Origin: an uncultured Clostridia bacterium
Lineage (GTDB): Bacteria > Bacillota > Peptococcia > Peptococcales > Peptococcaceae
NCBI GenBank assembly: GCA_944391625.1
Contig: CALXUG010000002.1
Span: forward strand, 102,168-166,167
Direction of reading: 5' to 3'
DNA length: 64,000 nt
Part shown: positions 27,729 to 36,581 of the stretch, piece after piece
How positions within the stretch are numbered: position 1 is the first letter of the stretch
Layout of the letters: the number at the start of each line of letters is the position of its first letter
Notes under the pieces: generated by a model
Told to the model about the DNA's origin: nothing
The model's input: the letters and a program-made list of their open reading frames with translations, nothing else
Databases searched by the model: none
Made by a program: the position numbers and the translations under genes

Positions 27729-27779
27729 CTACCATACAACCGTCCTGCAAATAATTTCTGGTGATAAAAACCACTTCAT
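27729..27779 (-). CDS. Putative aroF leader peptide (16 aa, Trp/Phe-containing)
   Basis: The short ORF encodes MKWFLSPEIICRTVVW, with Trp at positions 3 and 16 and Phe at 4, directly followed by the antiterminator/terminator pair. A weak GGTGAT ribosome site lies 10 bases upstream. It lies between a consensus promoter and the attenuator hairpin, as leader peptides do. Two Trp in 16 residues is far above background, but conservation would be needed to prove translation. Confidence 0.55.
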   Translation of the reverse strand: MKWFLSPEIICRTVVW

Positions 27780-27814
27780 ACTTTTGTCTATCACCCTACC
27801 ATGCTACATCTTTA

Positions 27815-27843
27815 TTTATACTCTTTTTTGCTGCAAAAAGCAA
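27815..27843 (-). promoter_or_regulatory. Sigma-A-type promoter of aroF
   Basis: On the minus strand TTGCTT (27838-27843), a 17-bp spacer and TATAAA (27815-27820). It lies in the gap between the XRE regulator stop and aroF. Confidence 0.7.
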
Positions 27844-27877
27844 GCCTTTTTTCAGACAGACGATTTTTACCGCGCCC

Positions 27878-28633
27878 TTATTCATACTTTTTAGCCACTG
27901 CATACAAAGGCACAAAGATACTGCCCAAAGTCAATGCCAACGCCAACCAGTTCCAGATACGCGCAACGGGCGCCATCTGTTCTGCCAACAGATATAACAG
28001 TGGATAACTAATCAGCGCAGCCGCTGTCCAAATGCGGCAGTAGCCCACAATATAGGGCCAGTTTCCGTTATGAAACCGCACACCGGGCAAATTTAACCGA
28101 AATACGCCGTCCACATAAGCATTGACAGAATAGGCATCATAATAGGCTGGCAACTGTTCCTGAACCAGAAAATAGAAATAATAGCTGAACACGGCAAACA
28201 GTGCTTCCGGCAGTAAAACATCTGTTATCTTCATTTCGTAGCCCAAAAATAAAAGCATGCCCAATTCCAGCGCAGCCACACATACACAACCAAGCCACAT
28301 CGCCATTCGTTTTGTTTTTTGCTGCTCTCGATGCCGCTTTTCCTGCTCCGATAATTGAATGGTGGTTTTCACCAGCGCTTCCACCTGCTGTTCATCCAGC
28401 AAAGCTTCCTGTTCTTGCCGTTTGCACTGCAGCAGCTCTGTCACCGTCACATCCAACAAATCAGCCAACGGAACCAGCAACGCAATATCCGGTACGCTCA
28501 AACCCCGTTCCCATTTACTGACTGCCTTATCAGATATAAACAGCTGCTGCGCCACCTCTTTCTGGGTCAGTCCCTTTTCCTTGCGCAGCTGTGATACCAA
28601 TGCGCCAAACTGCTCCTTATCAATCGCAAACAT
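27878..28633 (-). CDS. XRE-family regulator with membrane C-terminal domain
   Basis: Residues 9-66 form a Cro/CI helix-turn-helix (FGALVSQLRKEKGLTQKEVA, then SDKAVSKWERGLSVPD). After a charged linker the C-terminal half has four to five hydrophobic segments (about 105-125, 132-153, 196-214 and 222-243). Membrane-bound XRE regulators of this sort are common in Firmicutes and usually sense envelope stress or peptides; the signal is unknown. I use the ATG at 28633, 10 bases after AAGGAG; a GTG two codons upstream is possible. A consensus promoter lies just upstream. Confidence 0.8.
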   Translation of the reverse strand: MFAIDKEQFGALVSQLRKEKGLTQKEVAQQLFISDKAVSKWERGLSVPDIALLVPLADLLDVTVTELLQCKRQEQEALLDEQQVEALVKTTIQLSEQEKRHREQQKTKRMAMWLGCVCVAALELGMLLFLGYEMKITDVLLPEALFAVFSYYFYFLVQEQLPAYYDAYSVNAYVDGVFRLNLPGVRFHNGNWPYIVGYCRIWTAAALISYPLLYLLAEQMAPVARIWNWLALALTLGSIFVPLYAVAKKYE

Positions 28634-28659
28634 TTGCACCCATCTCCTTTCCTGCCCCC

Positions 28660-28688
28660 ATCATAGCCAGTCAAGACAGGATTGTCAA
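28660..28688 (-). promoter_or_regulatory. Sigma-A-type promoter of the XRE regulator gene
   Basis: Minus-strand TTGACA (28683-28688), 17-bp spacer, TATGAT (28660-28665), about 30 bases before the start codon. Confidence 0.75.
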
Positions 28689-28797
28689 TCGCCCCGCAGT
28701 AGAACCCACTACACGCAGGCAAAATCCACAGGGAAACCAACAGTAGAGAAGGTTTAAAACAGCTCTGTTGACAGGGTTTTGCAATGCAGTCATGCCG

Positions 28798-28956
28798 TTA
28801 TTTTTCCCCCAATGATACTTGCAATTTTTTCTGTGACAATGTAGGTTCCTCTTGAATTACTTTCAGAATCCCTGTGACCACTAAATACTCGTCAGCTTGG
28901 TTAGCTTGGTTAGTAACTTGGTCAGTATCACTAACCAAGCTCTTGAACATCACCAT
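28798..28956 (-). pseudogene. Remnant of a winged-helix (AlbA/ATP-binding regulator-like) C-terminus
   Basis: The 3' part of an open frame that otherwise only shadows the histidine kinase encodes TDQVTNQANQADEYLVV and then ILKVIQEEPTLSQKKLQ. A 'DQVTNQ' repeat linker followed by a short winged helix is typical of the ends of AlbA-domain DNA-binding proteins. No N-terminal part or start signal is present, so I read it as a decayed gene. Short direct repeats (AACCAAGCT) mark the linker. Confidence 0.4.
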
Positions 28957-29041
28957 AATAGCTTCCTTTTGGATGACGATCCCAATGACCCGGACAATAT
29001 AAAAAAGAAAAAACGGACAAATAATTATCATTTCAACATTA

Positions 29042-30403
29042 TCAGTAAGGAATTTGTATTGTAACTTTAGCACCGCCTGCTTCCGTGGCATTCTCCAAAG
29101 TAAGCTGACCTCCATGTTGCTCTGCAATAGAATTAGCAATAGAAAGCCCCATGCCAAAGTGCATTTCTCCATTGCGGCTCTGGTCAGCCATATAAAATTG
29201 TTCTTTTGCATGATGCAAATCCGCTTGTGAAAAACCGTTCCCTTCATCAATTACGGATAGCTGCACACAACTGTTGGCTTTGCCAACAGACACATAAATG
29301 GTTCCGCCTTGCGGGGAATGCTCCAATGCATTATTTAATACATTCATGACCGCACGTTCCAAAAGCATTTTATCCATGGTAAGATAGGCCGGAACATCTG
29401 ACACATTCATTTGCAGAGCCATTCCTTTTGTCCTGCAAAGTGCATCCATTTGCAGGACAAGCTGCTTTAGATAAGCCGGAAAATCAACCCTTTCTTTATG
29501 AAAAAAATATCCCGCTGCTGCTCTGGATGTGTCAATTAAAAGTTTCATATAACGCTGCATCTGTTCAGAGCTGGTAAGCAGATAGTCGACATATTGCTGC
29601 TGCTCTGCATCCAGGTTGGTTTCGCTGAGCAAATCGGCGTTTCCCTGCATAATGGTCAGAGGGGTTTTCAAATCATGGGCTAAGGCTGCAATCTGTTCCT
29701 TTTGCGCCCGCTCTGCCTTCCACTGCTGTTCCAGGGAGCGTTTCAAACTATCCTTCATGCTGGAAAAGGATTGCAACCCATCTTCAAACTCCCTGATTCG
29801 CGAATGGCCCACTTCAAAATCAAGATTTTGCTGCGCCACCTGAGCAGTGGCTGCAAAAAGCGGGACAAGCTGTGTGCGCAAATGATCAGCAAATCTTGTG
29901 GTCAAAAACACACATACTGCAATACAGTTGCCGCCAATCAGGAGATACAACAAAATCTCCGGCGATGGCAGATGTTGGTTCAGCCATGGGTTCGTAAACT
30001 GAGAACCAATATAATATTGAAGAATGACAAATTCATCATCGCGGGTGACAAGCAGATATTGTTTGTTCAGGCTTCTGCCCGTTGAACCGGTGGCTGCATA
30101 CACCATAGCCTGTTCCAGTTCTTCGCCTTCCAGATTGGTATCCAAAATTTGATACTGCTTATCCAACACCAGATAGCTGCACCCCACAGGCAGCGTTACC
30201 TCTGCCCAATCCGGTGCAGCCGCAATCACAGGCGCAATTTCCCGCACACTCCGTTCCGAATAATCGGCATAAGCAGTAATGCCCAGCGTATTACTCAATA
30301 ATAATAGGCCAAACGGAATGGCCACTGCTGCAGCCAGTCCGGCAAGCAACATAAACAGAAATCTCCAGAAAGCTGTTTTTAATGTGATTGTTTTTAGTCC
30401 CAT
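29042..30403 (-). CDS. Sensor histidine kinase (two-component, OmpR-partner type)
   Basis: The 453-aa protein has an N-terminal membrane segment (LFMLLAGLAAAVAIPFGLLL), an extracellular region of about 110 aa, a second membrane segment (ILLYLLIGGNCIAVCVFL) and a linker. Then come the H-box ALAHDLKTPLTIMQGN with its phospho-His, the N-box NVLNNALEHSP and glycine boxes DEGNGFSQ and FGMGLSIAN. It is complete. The start overlaps the end of the response-regulator gene by 10 bases. With the upstream regulator and lipoprotein it resembles VanRS-like envelope-sensing sets. Stimulus unknown. Confidence 0.9.
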   Translation of the reverse strand: MGLKTITLKTAFWRFLFMLLAGLAAAVAIPFGLLLLSNTLGITAYADYSERSVREIAPVIAAAPDWAEVTLPVGCSYLVLDKQYQILDTNLEGEELEQAMVYAATGSTGRSLNKQYLLVTRDDEFVILQYYIGSQFTNPWLNQHLPSPEILLYLLIGGNCIAVCVFLTTRFADHLRTQLVPLFAATAQVAQQNLDFEVGHSRIREFEDGLQSFSSMKDSLKRSLEQQWKAERAQKEQIAALAHDLKTPLTIMQGNADLLSETNLDAEQQQYVDYLLTSSEQMQRYMKLLIDTSRAAAGYFFHKERVDFPAYLKQLVLQMDALCRTKGMALQMNVSDVPAYLTMDKMLLERAVMNVLNNALEHSPQGGTIYVSVGKANSCVQLSVIDEGNGFSQADLHHAKEQFYMADQSRNGEMHFGMGLSIANSIAEQHGGQLTLENATEAGGAKVTIQIPY

Positions 30404-31056
30404 CTGTACCCAATCCCCCAAACCGTTGTGATTGGCTGTATATTCAGTTTCGCTAATTTTGCCCGAATATTTTTGATGTGGGTTGCAATGGTGGAACTAT
30501 CACTCTCTCCATCCAAATAGAATACCGCTTCATAAATCTGTTCTTTTGAAAACACCTGCCCTTTATTTCGGGCAAGATATTCACAAATCAGATACTCACT
30601 TTTCGTTAACGGAACCGGTGTACGATCCACCTGCAGTTCTTTCGCCGACAAATCAATCCGAACGCTGCCCAGCACAAGAGATGCGTGCCGTTCTCTGCTT
30701 TCTCTGCGCAGATGGGCATTGATTCTGGCTCGCAGCTCTGCCATGCGGAACGGCTTAGTCAGATAATCATCTGCTCCAAGGCCAAGACCAAAGGTGATAT
30801 CATTCTCCATTGTCTTGGCTGTTAAAAACAGAATGGGACAATCGACCAACGGCCGTATTTTTTCACAAAATGCAAAACCATCCATTCCCGGCATCATAAT
30901 ATCCAGAATCATTAAATCATAGTGCCTCAGTTTATCCAACGGAACCTGCTCCGCTGTTTCGTAAACAGAAACGATATGCCCATCCTTCTGTAAACCATTT
31001 TTGATAAGTTCCAAAATAGCCCTTTCATCATCCACAACAAGTATCATGGCCATCAT
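30394..31056 (-). CDS. Response regulator, OmpR/PhoB family
   Basis: The 220-aa protein has a receiver domain (VVDDERAILELIKN, phospho-acceptor Asp in MILDIMMPGMDG, LFLTAKT, and Lys in DDYLTKPF) and a C-terminal winged helix (LTKSEYLICEYLARNKGQVFS, then HIKNIRAKL). It is the partner of the overlapping histidine kinase. I start at the ATG at 31056 with GGAGAGAGGG just before; an in-frame upstream ATG has no ribosome site. Confidence 0.93.
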   Translation of the reverse strand: MMAMILVVDDERAILELIKNGLQKDGHIVSVYETAEQVPLDKLRHYDLMILDIMMPGMDGFAFCEKIRPLVDCPILFLTAKTMENDITFGLGLGADDYLTKPFRMAELRARINAHLRRESRERHASLVLGSVRIDLSAKELQVDRTPVPLTKSEYLICEYLARNKGQVFSKEQIYEAVFYLDGESDSSTIATHIKNIRAKLAKLNIQPITTVWGIGYRWD

Positions 31057-31117
31057 ATCGCCCTCTCTCCGCAAAATATTTTTTAGTATAGCACACCCAT
31101 ATCCAATAGAAAAGTCA

Positions 31118-31930
31118 CTACTGCACTCCGGCCATATAGTATTGATTATTTACCATTACCGCTACTGCTTCTGCCGGATCGGTGCCGGATATACTATACA
31201 CATCTGTATAAAACCATGTTTCACGCCGGGCAGTTTCAGAACCGGACCAATCCACCTGATAAAGTGCTTCTTTGCTCAATGGCTTCTTGCTGTCGGCATC
31301 AAAAATCATATTCACTGCCAATAGATCAAGATATTGTTCCAGGTTGTGGCCGTCTATCACTTGAGAAGTCACTTGATAAACCCTTCCGTTGCAGAGCAGC
31401 TGCGTAGCATTATCGGGATTTATTTCAAACCTTCCGTCAGTCATTGGCCTTTGGGCAGTAAAATCAATGACTGACGTACCTTCCACAACTGTATCGCTGG
31501 GAATTGCTTTGTGATAACCGCCGTTTACATCCACAATGAAACAGGTATCCTCATTGGGAGCGGCATATACATTGAGAAACGGAATCAGATATGCCCCATC
31601 CGGAGCAGCCTCTGCCAAATCGGCCAAAGTTTGAACATCATCGGTTTTCATATCCGCTTGCGCCACAACACTGCCCTTTGCATCCACAACAACAAATTGA
31701 CGGATATAACCAACCCATTCCCCTAATTCGCCATTAGAAACCTGATCTTCTAAAATAGTGTAGCCTTTTGATTGGTAAAAAAATTCTGCTGCATGTTCCT
31801 GATTTAAAGAACATAACTCTTTACTGCTAGAATACTGATCAATTTTCTCCTGCAAAGGAGCGCAGCCGGCAAACAAACTGCATAACGCCACCATAATCAA
31901 TAATCCTGCCAATCTAATTCTTTTGTTCAT
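31118..31930 (-). CDS. Predicted lipoprotein of unknown function, upstream of a two-component system
   Basis: The 270-aa protein has a lipoprotein signal peptide (RLAGLLIMVALCSLFAGC, lipobox LFAGC with Cys at about 23). The mature part has no recognised domain; it contains a strand-rich region (YTILEDQVSNGELGEWVGY, VVVDAKGSVVAQADM) and a conserved-looking end AVAVMVNNQYYMAGV. Since it directly precedes the response regulator by 60 bases on the same strand, it may be a surface sensor or target for that system, by inference. The gap upstream (31931-32158) shows no gene. Confidence 0.75.
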   Translation of the reverse strand: MNKRIRLAGLLIMVALCSLFAGCAPLQEKIDQYSSSKELCSLNQEHAAEFFYQSKGYTILEDQVSNGELGEWVGYIRQFVVVDAKGSVVAQADMKTDDVQTLADLAEAAPDGAYLIPFLNVYAAPNEDTCFIVDVNGGYHKAIPSDTVVEGTSVIDFTAQRPMTDGRFEINPDNATQLLCNGRVYQVTSQVIDGHNLEQYLDLLAVNMIFDADSKKPLSKEALYQVDWSGSETARRETWFYTDVYSISGTDPAEAVAVMVNNQYYMAGVQ

Positions 31931-32158
31931 ACTGTTTTCATCCTTTCCTGTACTTTGTTAAGAAAAGAATAACAAGTAATTTTAAAGATTTCATAAAGAT
32001 ATAAAAAGAATCATAATTAGAATTATGACTGTTTTTTTTTATCCTCAGCCACTTTATACAAAGAGCCCCTTACTGATACACAACTGCCTACAGCCGTACT
32101 CCCATCGTTTTCCGCGCTGTGGTTTGCCTGTAGATTGCCACTGCATCACCACACAATC

Positions 32159-33250
32159 CTACCGTCTCTTTTTGGCCTGGTCATGGCGTACCAGCTTTTC
32201 ATAATACAAATCCATGGTCAACGGCGCATTGTACAAGATTGTCAATAAATAGCCGTACACATTCTGCACTTTACTGGTGTTGTACTGCAAATATTCCAAT
32301 ACATATTCAATATGGCCGCTGTCCAACTGTAACAACTGCTCCTTCACATCATCCATACGGCGTTCTCTGCCGCCTACTCTTACCACTGCATCATCAGCGC
32401 TGTTCATAGCATCAGCAATGATAGTCACCATTGTCTTGATGGCAGACTGGTTGTGTGGATAACTTTCTAACAGCCAGTCATATTCCAATTGCTCTTGCAC
32501 AATATTTTTCCAGCTGCGGGGCGCAGCCTCCCCCTCCTCTTTTTTATTTCGCTCAGTATAACTTCTCTCAGTCTTATTACATTGTACTTTTTTCACTTCC
32601 GGAAGTGTACTTTCTTCACTTCTGTAGTTGTATGTTTTACATGTCACCATACATAATGATGCCATGTTTTGTTCCTGACGATTTACAGCAGCATTATCAT
32701 TCCAACTTGCTGTGTAACTTTCCGCTTGATATTTTTTCGCTTTCTGCATCTGCTCATTACCATATTCTTTTACATCATCAGCAGTTTTCTCAGCAGAACT
32801 ATTTGCATATTCATATGCCCGATACATGGTTCTGCTCTGCCGTTGCTGCTGTTTTCTAAGCCGACGCGGGGATACCGCCGGTTCACTCTGCTGAATCTGC
32901 TTCACATAAATCAGACTGGGCTTGCCCAATCCCTGCCGCTGGCGCACGATTAAATCGCTCTGTTCCAGTTCCCGCAATAATTTGATGGCTGTTTTATTGG
33001 AGTAGCCAAAGTCCTCCATTAATTCTTCCACCGTATAGATGATGAAAACTTTGCCGCCTGCATCACACCAGTCGTTTTTGCCGGATAAACTCATGCGGTC
33101 TAATAAGATACCGTACAGTAATTTGGCTTCCATGGTAACATGCTGATAGCGCACCCCTTTGATTAACGCTTTGGGAATGCGGTAAAAGGTATATTGATCC
33201 TGCTGGTTTTGGTAGAAATATTGGCTGGATGTGTTTGTTGTGGTTGTCAT
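32159..33250 (-). CDS. Orphan replication-initiator A-like protein (RepA N-terminal winged helix)
   Basis: A 363-aa protein. The N-terminal about 110 residues have the RepA_N winged-helix pattern of plasmid and ICE initiators: YTFYRIPKALIKGVRYQHV, MEAKLLYGILLDRMSLSGKNDW and IIYTVEELMEDFGYSNKTAI. A low-complexity charged middle and a C-terminal helical domain (YVLEYLQYNTSKVQNVYGYLLTILYN) resemble the DUF6017 tail of the same proteins. There is no plasmid or conjugation gene near it, so it is either a relic or a domesticated regulator. I start at the ATG at 33250, with CAGGAGGAG upstream, not at the open-frame ATG at 33292. Confidence 0.75.
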   Translation of the reverse strand: MTTTTNTSSQYFYQNQQDQYTFYRIPKALIKGVRYQHVTMEAKLLYGILLDRMSLSGKNDWCDAGGKVFIIYTVEELMEDFGYSNKTAIKLLRELEQSDLIVRQRQGLGKPSLIYVKQIQQSEPAVSPRRLRKQQQRQSRTMYRAYEYANSSAEKTADDVKEYGNEQMQKAKKYQAESYTASWNDNAAVNRQEQNMASLCMVTCKTYNYRSEESTLPEVKKVQCNKTERSYTERNKKEEGEAAPRSWKNIVQEQLEYDWLLESYPHNQSAIKTMVTIIADAMNSADDAVVRVGGRERRMDDVKEQLLQLDSGHIEYVLEYLQYNTSKVQNVYGYLLTILYNAPLTMDLYYEKLVRHDQAKKRR

Positions 33251-33610
33251 AGTAATCTCCTCCTGATTGTAAATGAAAAAAGTTGCTTTCACTACTCAGG
33301 AGAAAAACAGGCAAAAACCGGCTACCTAAAATGAAAAAATTTTTGCAAAAGTCAATAAATACAATTTATAGTTCCGGTAATATGCCATTTAGAGGGAAAA
33401 AAGAAAGACAAAAAAAGATGACAACTTTTTAAAAATCATCATCTTTTTCTGTCACAAATCAAATTTTATTTATTTTCTAACTAGGCAGACTATCATTGCG
33501 CGCATTCCGACTTAGGATGGATTGGACGCAGGCTGCTCTTATAAAGGCGGATAGACTGCGGAGGGACGGCAATGGTGATTTTGCCTGAATATTATACAAT
33601 ATAAAAATGT
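33251..33610. other. Intergenic stretch upstream of the replication-initiator gene, no gene
   Basis: About 360 bp with no credible ORF. The left half is AT-rich and probably carries the promoter of the initiator gene. At 33485-33570 a near-palindrome (GCAGACTATC ... GATAGACTGC, one mismatch) encloses a GC-richer stretch, a possible structured element of unknown kind. Confidence 0.4.
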
Positions 33611-33652
33611 AAAAAAGACCGCAAATTCCTCAGAACCTGCAGTCTTTTTCTT
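33611..33652 (-). terminator. Intrinsic terminator of pnp
   Basis: Minus strand AAAAAGACtGCA pairs with TGCgGTCTTTTTT across a 14-base loop. Confidence 0.85.
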
Positions 33653-33664
33653 ATATGGTTACAA

Positions 33665-35773
33665 TTAATTTTCTTCTTTGCTTAACAACACTTTGCGGGA
33701 CAGATTTACGCGGCCCTGTTTGTCGATTTCTATACATTTTACCATGATTTCATCGCCAACTTTTACCACATCTTCTACCTTTTTCACCCGTTCTAATGCC
33801 AACTGAGAAATGTGTACCAAGCCATCTTTCCCTGGCAGCACTTCTACAAAAGCGCCAAAATCGGTAATGCGTACAACCTTACCCATATATACGCCGCCAA
33901 CTTCTATTTCCTTGGTAATATCTTCAATGATTTTTACCGCTTTATCAGAAGCTGCTGCATCGTTGGACATAATCATAACCCGTCCGTCATCTTCGATATC
34001 GATTTTCACGCCGGTATCTTCTACAATTTTCTTAATCACTTTACCGCCAGGCCCGATAACATCACGAATCTTATCTGGATTGATCATCATAGTAATCACT
34101 CTTGGCGCATATTTGGACAATTCTTCCCGAACAGTTGGAATGGCTTCCAACATTTTGCCCAGAATAAACATCCGGCCATCATGGGCTTGTTTCAAAGCCT
34201 GTTCCAGAATGGCCCGGTTGATCCCGGCAATTTTAATATCCATCTGAATAGCAGTAACCCCTTCTGTGGTACCTGCCACTTTAAAGTCCATATCACCCAG
34301 TGCGTCTTCCAGCCCCTGCAGGTCGGTCAATACGCTGAATTCGTTTTCTTCCCGAATCAGACCCATAGCAACACCGGATACAGGCCGTTTGATTGGTACG
34401 CCGGCAGCCATCAGAGACATGGTGCTGCCGCAAACACTACCCATGGAAGTAGAACCATTGGATTCTAATGCTTCTGATACCACGCGGATTGTATATGGGA
34501 ATTCTTCATCACTTGGAATCACTGGTTCCAGCGCCCGTTCTGCCAACGCACCATGACCAATTTCCCGACGGCCGGGGCCACGCATTGGGCGCGCTTCCCC
34601 AACACTGTATGGTGGGAAGTTATAGTGATGAATGTAACGTTTACTGCTTTCATTGTCCAGACCATCCAGAATCTGTTCTTCTCTGGCTGCACCCAGGGTA
34701 ACGGTAGATAAAATCTGTGTCTGACCACGGGTGAACAAAGCACTACCATGCGGGCGAGGCAGAATATCTACTTCACAGGTGATTGGACGCACTTCGGTCA
34801 TTTCACGACCGTCCGGACGAATTTTATCAACTGTGATCAAGCGACGTACAATATATTTCATCAGGCCATCCAGCGCAGCCCGCAGATCATCTTCCTGTTC
34901 CGGGAACTGTTCCAGCAAATGTTCCACTGCTTCTTCTTTAACAGCTTCGGCAGCAGCATCCCGCGCATGTTTTTCTTTAATGCGGATGGCTTCCAGCAGA
35001 TTTTCATAGGCATATTCTTTTACAGCAGCTTCGATTTCTTCCGGAATTACTTTCAGCTCCGGCATTACTTTTTCTTTGGCCAGTTCCAGTTCCAATGCTT
35101 CTGCACGGAATTCTTCAATGGCTGCTACGATCTTTTTGATTTCTTCATGACCAAACATGATTGCATCCAGAATGGTCATTTCCGGTACTTCCTGGGCGCC
35201 GGCTTCTACCATCATAACCGCATCGGCAGTCCCTGCTACTGTCAGGTGCATGATGCTTTTTTCTTCCTGTTCCTGATTTGGATTGATGATAAATTCGCCA
35301 TCCACCAAACCTACTACTACGCCAGCAATTGGCCCCATAAATGGGATCTGGGACAGATGCAGCGCTGCAGAAGCGCCCACCATAGCCAGTACATCCGGTG
35401 TGTTGTCCATATCCACAGACAATACGGTAGCTACCACCTGTACATCATTGCGATATCCTTTCGGAAACAACGGACGGATTGGACGGTCAATCAAACGGCT
35501 GCATAAGATTGCTTTTTCGCTGGCCTTCCCTTCCCGTTTTAAAAAGCCGCCAGGAATTTTTCCGGCTGCATATAATTTTTCTTCATAATCAACAGTCAGA
35601 GGGAAAAAGTCTACCCCATCTTTTGGTTCTTTGGCACCTACAGCAGTAACCAAAACCGCTGTTTCACCATAGGTACAAAATACTGCACCGCTGGCCTGTT
35701 TTGCCATACGACCGGTTTCCAGCGTCATAGCGCGGCCGCCTACCTGAATTGATTTTCTTAAAATATTTCCCAT
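33665..35773 (-). CDS. pnp: Polyribonucleotide nucleotidyltransferase (PNPase)
   Basis: The 702-aa protein shows two RNase PH domains (first: [19 protein letters not shown], second: [19 protein letters not shown] with [17 protein letters not shown]), a KH domain ([20 protein letters not shown]) and an S1 domain ([20 protein letters not shown]). It degrades RNA 3' to 5' using phosphate and is part of the degradosome. I choose the ATG at 35773, with TAAGGAGGAG upstream, over an ATG 21 codons earlier. The 5' leader has an inverted repeat (AAACAAGA / TCTTGTTT), which could serve the RNase III-dependent autoregulation known for pnp in other bacteria (inferred only). Confidence 0.97.
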   Translation of the reverse strand: MGNILRKSIQVGGRAMTLETGRMAKQASGAVFCTYGETAVLVTAVGAKEPKDGVDFFPLTVDYEEKLYAAGKIPGGFLKREGKASEKAILCSRLIDRPIRPLFPKGYRNDVQVVATVLSVDMDNTPDVLAMVGASAALHLSQIPFMGPIAGVVVGLVDGEFIINPNQEQEEKSIMHLTVAGTADAVMMVEAGAQEVPEMTILDAIMFGHEEIKKIVAAIEEFRAEALELELAKEKVMPELKVIPEEIEAAVKEYAYENLLEAIRIKEKHARDAAAEAVKEEAVEHLLEQFPEQEDDLRAALDGLMKYIVRRLITVDKIRPDGREMTEVRPITCEVDILPRPHGSALFTRGQTQILSTVTLGAAREEQILDGLDNESSKRYIHHYNFPPYSVGEARPMRGPGRREIGHGALAERALEPVIPSDEEFPYTIRVVSEALESNGSTSMGSVCGSTMSLMAAGVPIKRPVSGVAMGLIREENEFSVLTDLQGLEDALGDMDFKVAGTTEGVTAIQMDIKIAGINRAILEQALKQAHDGRMFILGKMLEAIPTVREELSKYAPRVITMMINPDKIRDVIGPGGKVIKKIVEDTGVKIDIEDDGRVMIMSNDAAASDKAVKIIEDITKEIEVGGVYMGKVVRITDFGAFVEVLPGKDGLVHISQLALERVKKVEDVVKVGDEIMVKCIEIDKQGRVNLSRKVLLSKEEN

Positions 35774-35910
35774 AGTGCTCCTCCTTAAAATTAAACTTGT
35801 TTCAATCTTGATTTCGGCGGAGCAATTAACAAACAAGAAAAAACCACCTGATTTCCTCTTGTTTATTAATTACACCCCCGAAGGAAAGAAACAGAAAAGT
35901 GATAAACCAC

Positions 35911-35939
35911 AAAAAGAGCAGCACAGGGCTGCTCTTTCT
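35911..35939 (-). terminator. Intrinsic terminator between rpsO and pnp
   Basis: Minus strand AAAGAGCAGC - CCTGT - GCTGCTCTTTTT. Read-through would feed pnp. Confidence 0.9.
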
Positions 35940-35945
35940 AAGTTA

Positions 35946-36215
35946 CTACCGACGGATACCCATAACACTGATAATTTTACGATATCTTTCGACGTCTTTG
36001 GATTTTACGTAGTTCAACAGGGAACGACGCTGACCAACCATTTTTAACAGACCACGACGAGAATGATGATCTTTTGGATGCTGTTTTAAATGTTCGGTTA
36101 AATATCCGATTTTGTTTGTCAGAATTGCGATCTGCACTTCTGGAGACCCAGTGTCTGTTTCATGCAGCTGGAATTCTCTGATTAACGCCTGTTTTGTTTC
36201 TGTGTCTAATGCCAT
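35946..36215 (-). CDS. rpsO: 30S ribosomal protein S15
   Basis: An 89-aa protein with the full S15 signature ([42 protein letters not shown]). It binds the 16S rRNA central domain early in 30S assembly. The start is the ATG at 36215, with CAGGAGGTG upstream; the longer open frame reads through the leader. It has its own promoter and a hairpin leader that may mediate autoregulation. Confidence 0.98.
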   Translation of the reverse strand: MALDTETKQALIREFQLHETDTGSPEVQIAILTNKIGYLTEHLKQHPKDHHSRRGLLKMVGQRRSLLNYVKSKDVERYRKIISVMGIRR

Positions 36216-36295
36216 GATGGCACCTCCTGAAAAATAATAATCGCCGCATGCTAAGTTTTCGTTGGAGAACGAAAAACTGAGTACGCGGTTCACAA
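36216..36295 (-). promoter_or_regulatory. rpsO 5' leader hairpin, candidate S15 autoregulatory element
   Basis: The 80-nt leader folds as CCGC...GCGG closing an AGTTTTtCGTT / AACGAAAACT stem with a 4-base loop, just before the ribosome site. S15 represses its own mRNA via leader structures in several phyla; sequence match to a known class is not claimed. Confidence 0.45.
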
Positions 36296-36301
36296 TTACT
36301 G

Positions 36302-36330
36302 ATTATACATGAATTTCACCGGTTTGGCAA
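36302..36330 (-). promoter_or_regulatory. Sigma-A-type promoter of rpsO
   Basis: Minus strand TTGCCA (36325-36330), 17-bp spacer, TATAAT (36302-36307). Confidence 0.85.
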
Positions 36331-36476
36331 GTAGTTTTCCAAGAAGATTGCAACATATACCAATTTTTATTTGTACAACCGTTCCTGTTTTACAACGCTC
36401 CGGCATCCGGTTTTTCGTTTTTACGGCAACAATACGTTATTTCCATTCTATTGTTAACTGCTTATTGGTTACAGAC

Positions 36477-36530
36477 AAAAAGAATCCTCTGTCAGATATA
36501 CTATCATCAACAGAGGAATCATCTTTTTGC
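36477..36530 (-). terminator. Intrinsic terminator of the rimP-ribF operon
   Basis: Minus strand TTCCTCTG pairs with CAGAGGA across a 19-base loop, extended by AAAAGA / TCTTTTT. It ends the nine-gene transcript before the rpsO promoter. Confidence 0.8.
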
Positions 36531-36581
36531 AACAAAATTGGTTTTCTAAGCGCAATTATTTTCTATATCATCTTATATGCC

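Noticed and set aside
27641-27877. T-box riboswitch upstream of aroF
   Set aside because: No T-box sequence (AGGGTGG-ACCGCG type) and the leader is too short; the leader-peptide layout fits better.
28957-29250. 5' part of the 150-aa minus-strand ORF overlapping the histidine kinase end
   Set aside because: It is a shadow frame of the kinase; only its last 52 codons resemble a gene remnant.
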